Shown: piece after piece, positions 58,111-64,000 of the stretch | How positions within the stretch are numbered: the first letter of the stretch is position 1 | Layout of the letters: each line of letters starts with the position of its first letter | From: Mimachlamys varia | Lineage: Eukaryota > Mollusca > Bivalvia > Pectinida > Pectinidae | DNA length: 64,000 bases | Assembly: GCA_947623455.1 (NCBI GenBank) | Contig: OX392538.1 | Span: forward strand, 35,882,001-35,946,000 | Direction: 5' to 3' | The notes under the pieces: generated by a model | The model's database searches: none | What the model saw: only the letters and a program-made list of their open reading frames with translations | What the model was told of the DNA's origin: nothing | Program-made: the position numbers and the translations under genes

Positions 58111-58609
58111 TTTCAGTCATATTATGATGATTTTTATCATGGCCATGATTTAAATAATCATAACCATGAAAAAAAAACTGGTCAGTTTGAAATTACCTTC
58201 TTGTTGTTTTCACATGTTTATATTTAACTGGTCAGTCCAAAATCACCTTCTTGGTGTATTCGCATGTTCATATTCACATTTGACAAAATATTAGGCACCC
58301 GGGAATCAAGGCATTCTGACTAGAAATCATTTGGAATGCCAGCAGAGTTTATGTACCTTAACATAAAATGACAAAAAATGACAAAAAAATAAATAAATAA
58401 AAAATGGATAGATAGATGGATGAACAAATGGTCAAGATGATAAACAACAGACCATGTAAATAGTCGGACAAATCATTTACCATCGCAGGAAACAGATTTA
58501 CAAGTCAGTAGAGATTCGTCATCATACAAAAAGAAAATCCTCTCCATTGATAAAAAACAGTCATTATCACATTTTTAAGTCAAACTATAGTATGACATAT
58601 GTATCTTAA

Positions 58610-58993
58610 AGGCCCAATATACGTAGCTTCAGGGAAATTTTCGTTAATCTGAAAAATTCTGAAAAAAAATCCAGTTGATAACCATGCAAATATAAGCCTA
58701 AAACGAAGTAAACCTGAGCGGTAACTAACGAGAAACTCCTGATAGAAAAATCCAAAGAATTGAAAATAATTCAGGTGGGGCCCACTTCAATAACAAACGG
58801 CAGGTAGAAGACAGTCCAAATGATCGCTTGTTTACAAATACAGAGTTTCAACTGCTCCTGTACCGGTAACCACGTAAGAATTCATCTTGAATATTGCTGA
58901 TATCAGTTAATCTTAACTAAATCTATAAATATAAATAGTTATTAGGCTTGATTTTCGCATCAAGTTTTGCCGAAAGTTACGTATATTGGGCCA
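58610..58993. mobile_element. TTAA MITE, copy 3 (384 bp)
   Basis: TTAA at 58606-58609 and 58994-58997. Ends are AGGCCCAATATACGTAGC and the complement TGGCCCAATATACGTAAC. Same orientation as copies 1 and 2. Confidence 0.88.
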
Positions 58994-59064
58994 TTAATAT
59001 TGAATTTAAACACATATGAATGTCTACATGAATAGTTTTTCCGCCTAATAAATGTATCAAAAGT

Positions 59065-59340
59065 TTTTCATATAAAAGAAAAATTTGAGACTCAAGCAAA
59101 AAACTTCAAATCAAGTTAAGGAAGAATATTTCAATGTGTATTATAAAAGGCCTACAAAACAAACCTACACTATGAAAGATACCGTAAAATATACATATCT
59201 TAGTGGTATAAAAGAAAAATTTGAGACTCAAGCAAAAAACTTCAAATCAAGTTGAGGAAGAATATTTCAATGTGTATTTTAAAACAAAACAAACCTACAC
59301 TATGAAAGATACCGTAAAATATACATATCTTAGTGGTATT
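59065..59340. repeat. Direct duplication of about 140 bp
   Basis: Two copies side by side share TATAAAAGAAAAATTTGAGA, GAAGAATATTTCAATGTGTA and the ending CATATCTTAGTGGTAT. Confidence 0.8.
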
Positions 59341-60046
59341 CTTATTTTAGGGAATTCTCCGATGAAAGCATTACGCTAAATATTGATTGTACTTATTACA
59401 GTAACTGTACATTGTTTTTTACAGCAAGTGTTGCGGGAGTGTCAATTCATAAGTGTGCATATTTGTTTAGATTTGGTTAACTTACCAGTATGCGCTAAAA
59501 TTTGAGGGCACCAAAATAAGTACTTTTTTACAGTTATTAATTTTTGAGCTTTGGGATAAAATATAATTGACAAAGATTAAAAGATATGTTGAAAATCATA
59601 AATCAAAAAAAACTTTAAGACATTTACTAAGAAATCACTCATAATCTTCTTGCTGCTTTCAAATAAACTACACATACCTGCTGGTTATACAGTTTTATCC
59701 GTTACTATAATACTTTTTCAGGTCAAGTCACGTTTAAAAATACTGAAACCTTTTGATTTATCCAATTTAAACATAAAACTCAACAATACTGGCATATGAA
59801 GGAGGTTTAGTTAAAATTATCTCCCTTTAACACCACATGAAATAAACATCAGAACCTGATTCGGCACTACTATAAAAAAAACGTAAAAATAAGCATTAGA
59901 AGTCATTATGACATCACAGTAATCTTGATAAAACTATACCTTGTGAAGCTTTTAATGAAAAAAAAACACTAAATATTTAAAGACGAAAAAAAAAAATGTT
60001 AATGTTCTGAGGATTAACAAAAGCATCAGTGCTAACTCATTATTTG

Positions 60047-60345
60047 AACTACGGACATCCAACCATAGAGCCAGAACAAGATTCAAACTTTCAACCCCCA
60101 ACCATAGAGCCAGAACAAGATTCAAACTTTCAACCTCCAACCATAGAGCCAGAACAAGATTCAAACTTTCAACCTCCAACCATAGAGCCAGAACAAGATT
60201 CAAACCGTTGACCTCCTATCAGAGAGCCAGAACGAAAATTTTACCCCGGACATCCAACTTAGCGCAAGAACAAGATTCAAATCCCAGACATCTAACCATA
60301 GCGCCAGAACAAGATTCAAATCTCGGACATCCAACCTTACAGGTA
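60047..60345. repeat. 39-bp minisatellite
   Basis: Four close units of AACCATAGAGCCAGAACAAG plus ATTCAAACTTTCAACC, then about three degenerate units. The period divides by three, so open frames appear on both strands (13-residue repeat TIEPEQDSNFQPP on the plus strand). I read these as by-products. Confidence 0.85.
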
Positions 60346-60719
60346 GAACATGATACAGATCATTATAACCAGAAAGTATTGTATGATGGCACTTTACCAC
60401 TGAGGAATCAGGTAAAAGTAATACCATAGCCGTGTCATACCACCGTTATAGCCAAAATCTAATCATAAAGGGAGGTTACTGATGAATGAAAACAAAATAA
60501 AACAGTGGAACTCTCTAGTGTTTCGCCCGCAGTCAGTCAGGAATCCTGAACTCTCCCAGGACTGTTGACCACAATGGACTGATCTAGTTCAATGCATGGG
60601 AGAGACTACTTTATTATCACAGGGGTGGGAAGGGTAGAGTCTGACATATCAATCAACAAGTACACTAATTGACCTTTTCAGGGAGGAACTCTTTTCAGAA
60701 AAAGAAATATTTATACAGT

Positions 60720-61025
60720 AAAACCCCACTACTAACTTGAACTCGTGGGGACCTGATCAATTTCGAGGAATACATCGGTATTCAAGCAATCCGAGGTTGA
60801 ATGAATATATACTAACTCAGTCGGGACCAAATGAACTGTTCATTGGGATATTCAAATAATCCGAGGCTGATTGAATACGTTCAAACTCAGCTCAGGACCA
60901 AACAAACTGTTCAATGGGGTATTCTAGTAATTCAAGGCTGATTGAATACGTACGAACTCAGTTGGGACCAAACAAACTGTTCAACAGGGTATTCGAAAAT
61001 CCGGTTCAGTTAAGTGGGGTTTTAC
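60720..61025. repeat. About 85-bp tandem repeat, three units
   Basis: Units share GGACCAAACAAACTGTTCAA, GGGGTATTC and GGCTGATTGAATACGT. No coding value. Confidence 0.7.
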
Positions 61026-61133
61026 TGTATTATCTTAAATTACATCATTACAGTATTTTTTTCCTCACATATTTGCCTTTCAAGCATAGTACTACATGTA
61101 TCATAGAAGTTATTAAGTAAAGCACTTCAAACT

Positions 61134-61517
61134 TCAGGGAGTTAAATTTTTCTTCCTAAATATAATATCATTCACCGAACCATCGTCCCTCTGCATTCGG
61201 AGAAGTGTTTCGTATCCATTGGACTCCATGAAGGTCTGTAGTTCAGAATATCGGCCGGTGTCGTGAACATATTCTACAGTCAGCATTTTGATGTTAACCT
61301 TATCAAACGGAATGGTCTTGAGTACATTAAGTTCATCCCCCTCCACATCGAGGCTGAAGAAGTCGACGGTAGTTTGGTTGAGAGCCAGTAAAATGGAGTA
61401 CAGGGGTAAACACTGCACTCGCACAGGGTCCGACTTAATATTTTGTTTCTCAATCCAATTCTTGGCATCCTGGTCATGGACAACTCTTCCTCGATTGAAC
61501 GCCTTGTTAAACGTCAT
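61134..61517 (-). CDS. Last exon of an FkbM-family methyltransferase gene
   Basis: An acceptor (GTATTTTGCAG, AG at 61518-61519) is followed by 127 in-frame codons to the stop at 61134. The sequence has the hallmark of the FkbM methyltransferase fold: VDFFSLDVEGDELNVLKTI, then KMLTVEYVHD and FMESNGYETLL. In this family the DVEG(D/A)E segment lies in the Rossmann-like S-adenosylmethionine domain. The N-terminal part (glycine-rich SAM loop) must lie on upstream exons to the right; I could not find them up to 64000, so the intron is long or the gene runs off the window. The open frame upstream of the acceptor is polypyrimidine-derived and not coding. Substrate unknown. Unrelated to the C1q array. 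Confidence 0.82.
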   Translation of the reverse strand: MTFNKAFNRGRVVHDQDAKNWIEKQNIKSDPVRVQCLPLYSILLALNQTTVDFFSLDVEGDELNVLKTIPFDKVNIKMLTVEYVHDTGRYSELQTFMESNGYETLLRMQRDDGSVNDIIFRKKNLTP

Positions 61518-61649
61518 CTGCAAAATACAAATAAAAAACATCATTGATATATATAAAATCTGGTAAAAAAAAAAAAAAATATTGACAGAATAAAATTTGA
61601 TAATAATAATAATTAATAATCCGAAGTTCTTATCTACCACTATATCACA

Positions 61650-61950
61650 ACCTTAAGGCCATCTCCAAGCGGTTCACAAATTATGTGTGGTTATAGAGCC
61701 TTAGCAACCAACCAATATATAGTTCTCAACTCCATGGGGAGCATACAACCAGTGCTGCCATTTCGGCCCCCACAGCTAGCATTCTACAATTTTTAGCACT
61801 ACCAAACCACGTCCTCAAATACAGCTGAGTAGACTGGAACAAGCAGAGTAAAGTATCTTGCTCAAGGATACAACACAAGTGCAGTCACCGGCATTTGAAC
61901 TTGCAACCCTCCGATCATGAGACGGCGTCCTACCTTGATATACTGAAGGT
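61650..61950 (-). repeat. Probable SINE, reverse orientation
   Basis: The reverse complement of 61888-61936 reads like a decayed tRNA-related promoter, with GTTCAAATGCCGG resembling a B box and GACGCCGTCTCATGATCGG before it. Its body (AGTATCTTGCTCAAGGATAC, plus strand) is of a type common in bivalve SINEs. Confidence 0.45.
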
Positions 61951-61973
61951 ATGAACATTTTAATCTTATTTAA

Positions 61974-62354
61974 AGGCCCAATATACGTAACTTTCGGAAA
62001 AATTGGAAGTGAAAATCAAGCCTAATAACTTTTTATATTTATAGATTTAGCTAATATTAACTGATATCAGCAATATTAAAGATGAATTCATACGTGGTTA
62101 CCGGTACAGCAGCAGTTGAAACTCTGTATTTGTAAACACGCGTCCATTTTGAACTGTTTTCTAACTTCGGCTTGTTGTTGAAATGGGCCCCACCTGAACT
62201 ATTTTTAGTTCTTTTGGAATTTTCTGTCAAGAGTTTCTTGTTAGTTACCACTCAGGTTAACTTTGTTTTAGGCTTACTTTTGCATGGTCATCAACTGGAT
62301 TTTTTTCAGAACTTTTCAGAATCACGAAAAAAATCCTGAAGTTATATTGGGCCT
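61974..62354. mobile_element. TTAA MITE, copy 4 (381 bp), inverted
   Basis: TTAA at 61970-61973 and 62355-62358. It is in the opposite orientation to copies 1-3: it begins with the end that carries GAAAATCAAGCCTAATAAC. One terminus has lost a few bases (TTATATTGGGCCT). Confidence 0.86.
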
Positions 62355-62358
62355 TTAA

Positions 62359-63077
62359 GCGATTTTTGCCCTGAAAGCATTCTGTTAAATTATGATTGTC
62401 CTAATTACAATTTCTGTGTACTGCTTTCTACTGCAAGGATTGTCAGTGCCTCAATTTATCTATCATTGTGATTGACTGTTTCAATTTGGTTAAATGTGCT
62501 AAATTTTAGTGCACCGAAATATGTTTGCTTTTAGTATCAGATAAAATGAGTTAAATGCATATCTGTCGGCCATAACAATCACCAACATACAGATCTTGGT
62601 GAAAATAGTTCAAAACATTATTCCTGTTTTGACTGAAGTTCAGTGATAACTGGTAGATCTTTAGATTAAATATCAACATTTTGGTACAAATACTTAAGTC
62701 AATACATGTCATGTATTGATGAATTCAGGGCTTTTTCTCATCAGTTTGGGATGGGACATTTTTGTCTTATATTGGGAAGAACATTAGTGAATAGGGAAAG
62801 ATTTTTTTTCGGGACTAAAATGCAAATTTTGGGAATTTTACTTAAATATTAAATATTTTAATTGGGAATGGGCCGGGGCCTATTAGCGGCATAAAAACAC
62901 CCTCAGAAAAAGACTTGGAATTTCAACACTTGCCAAAGAATTTCCCTACCTGAAGATGTTGACAAACTAAAGATGATCAAAAGAAGTATTCCCTTTCCCC
63001 CAGTTTTGACTGGGCTAGCAACTTTGCACCCCTAGGGAACCAACATGCCAAACATGACTATGCTAGTATAAATATTG
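62359..63077. other. AT-rich interval without recognised features
   Basis: I see no gene, no tandem repeat and no inverted termini. It should include intron or flank of the methyltransferase gene, but no splice-flanked frame on the minus strand resembles that family. Confidence 0.4.
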
Positions 63078-63078
63078 G

Positions 63079-63300
63079 TGGTAAGGTGGTACAGTGGATA
63101 GTGCACTTGCCTATCACCAAGGCGGCCAGGGTTTGATTCCACGTGACGTGAAAAGGTATGGGAGTCACCTGCCCTACCACGTGGGTTTTCTCCAGGTACT
63201 CTGGTTTCCTAGCTCCCACAACAAGACCACAGGAGCGCTAGCACTAACATCCTGCCATAACTTGCTTCATAATTGTTGTAAAATAAATAAAGTTTATATT
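63079..63300 (+). mobile_element. tRNA-derived SINE
   Basis: A-box-like TGGTACAGTGG at 63087-63097 and B-box-like GGTTTGATTCC at 63130-63140, with the spacing expected of a tRNA-type pol III promoter. A conserved-type body follows (GTGGGTTTTCTCCAGGTACT, CCACAACAAGACCAC), then an A-rich end (GTAAAATAAATAAAG). Confidence 0.72.
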
Positions 63301-63479
63301 CTGTATAAAATATTTAAGATTGTATTAAAGATTATTAACACTTTGGAACGAAATGTATTATTGCAATTTCATTATTATCATATGAATGTCTAGTGTCTAC
63401 ACGGGAATGTTTTAAGCATATATATCCAACTTGAAGTAATTATTCAATCCTACTCATAGGTAGGTTACAACGTGTGTGA

Positions 63480-64000
63480 CCTCAATAAATGGACATGGCC
63501 CTAGTACGTGACATTGGTTGGGAATCCACACCTGTTCTTGACTATCTATCAGCGATATTGACAGGTCAGAACATAGAAATGGAGATGGACAGGCCTAGAC
63601 CAGCTAACAGAATTAACACACACTCCCTGTTTATGAACTTTGAAACTTTGAGAATTGGGCGCTCGGTAATGACTGGTCAGCACATATAAATAGTGGTGAC
63701 CATCACTGTAGAGATGGACATGTATGGCCTCAACCAGCTAACAAAACGTTTACGAACTTTGAAACTTTGAGAGTTGGGCGCTCAATCTGCTGCCCTTTGC
63801 TGTATATGTGGTCTGTACATGTATGTGTATATATTCACATTCTTTGCAATCTCAATAAAACAAATTTTGAATGTAACCTGCAGCGTGTTCCATTTAGCGG
63901 AACGTTCCACTTGTTCCAGAACGAACCGAACGTTCTGTTAAATGGAACACGACATTCCGGCTGAACGAACCAGTTCGTCGGGAACGTTTCATTTGAGGGT
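63480..64000. other. Right-edge interval with internal duplication
   Basis: A direct repeat of ATGAACTTTGAAACTTTGAG or similar plus TTGGGCGCTC occurs at about 63634-63666 and 63748-63782, with ATGGACAGGCCT/ATGGACATG nearby. The last 120 bp contain GGAACGTTCC and AACGAACC motifs in both orientations, possibly the edge of another element cut by the window. Confidence 0.4.

Noticed and set aside
60029..60429. Proline/glutamate-rich repeat frames on both strands
   Set aside because: They are translations of a 39-bp minisatellite whose period is a multiple of three.
63087..63140. tRNA gene
   Set aside because: A and B boxes are present but no acceptor stem or cloverleaf can be formed. The body and tail are those of a SINE.

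Overview
The window is AT-rich animal nuclear DNA, most likely from a bivalve mollusc. This is inferred from an expanded family of secreted C1q-domain genes, the kind of family that is expanded in bivalves, sitting in a dense bed of small DNA transposons, tRNA-derived SINEs, LINE fragments and short tandem repeats. The species cannot be named from the sequence. There is no bacterial or viral gene organisation.

Bases 1-49270 hold a tandem array of eleven related genes, all on the minus strand. I number them 1 to 11 from left to right. Each was a single-exon gene for a protein of about 360 residues: an 18-residue signal peptide (MKLSITVIVLCLVPIVWG), a coiled coil built from exact 14-residue (42-bp) repeats, a basic Ser/Pro/Asn-rich linker, and a C-terminal C1q domain. 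Six reading frames are intact (genes 1, 3, 6, 7, 8, 9). Five are damaged (genes 2, 4, 5, 10, 11). Two C1q subtypes occur: A (ending GYLLQ; genes 3, 7, 8, 10) and B (ending NVFSGFLLR; genes 2, 4, 5, 6, 9). Genes 1 and 11 are more divergent. The ancestral layout looks like an A-gene / spacer II / B-gene / spacer I module. Gene 7 looks like an unequal-crossover fusion of an A 3' half to a B 5' half. Genes 4 and 5 share a LINE insertion and a nonsense codon and were then duplicated in tandem as a 3.9-kb unit.

Several mobile elements can be delimited exactly because paralogous spacers supply the empty site. These are a 3.69-kb PIF/Harbinger element (10154-13843, TTA duplication) with a deleted transposase, a Myb/SANT-like gene and a RING exon; a 2.73-kb TTAA-flanked element (29904-32629) with a nested foldback; a 1.02-kb TTAA element present in two tandem copies plus an inverted fragment; and a TTAA MITE inserted at 26906. 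Three more copies of that MITE lie at 55634-62354, one of them hosting a second nested transposon.

Bases 48290-64000 are gene-poor. They hold a 142-bp tandem repeat (48290-49270), other minisatellites, MITEs and a SINE. The only coding sequence I can support there is the last exon of an FkbM-type methyltransferase gene (61134-61517, minus), whose upstream exons I could not find. The C1q proteins are expected to be secreted oligomeric recognition lectins. Three of the intact genes (6, 7, 9) share a perfect TATA box at the same distance from the start codon.
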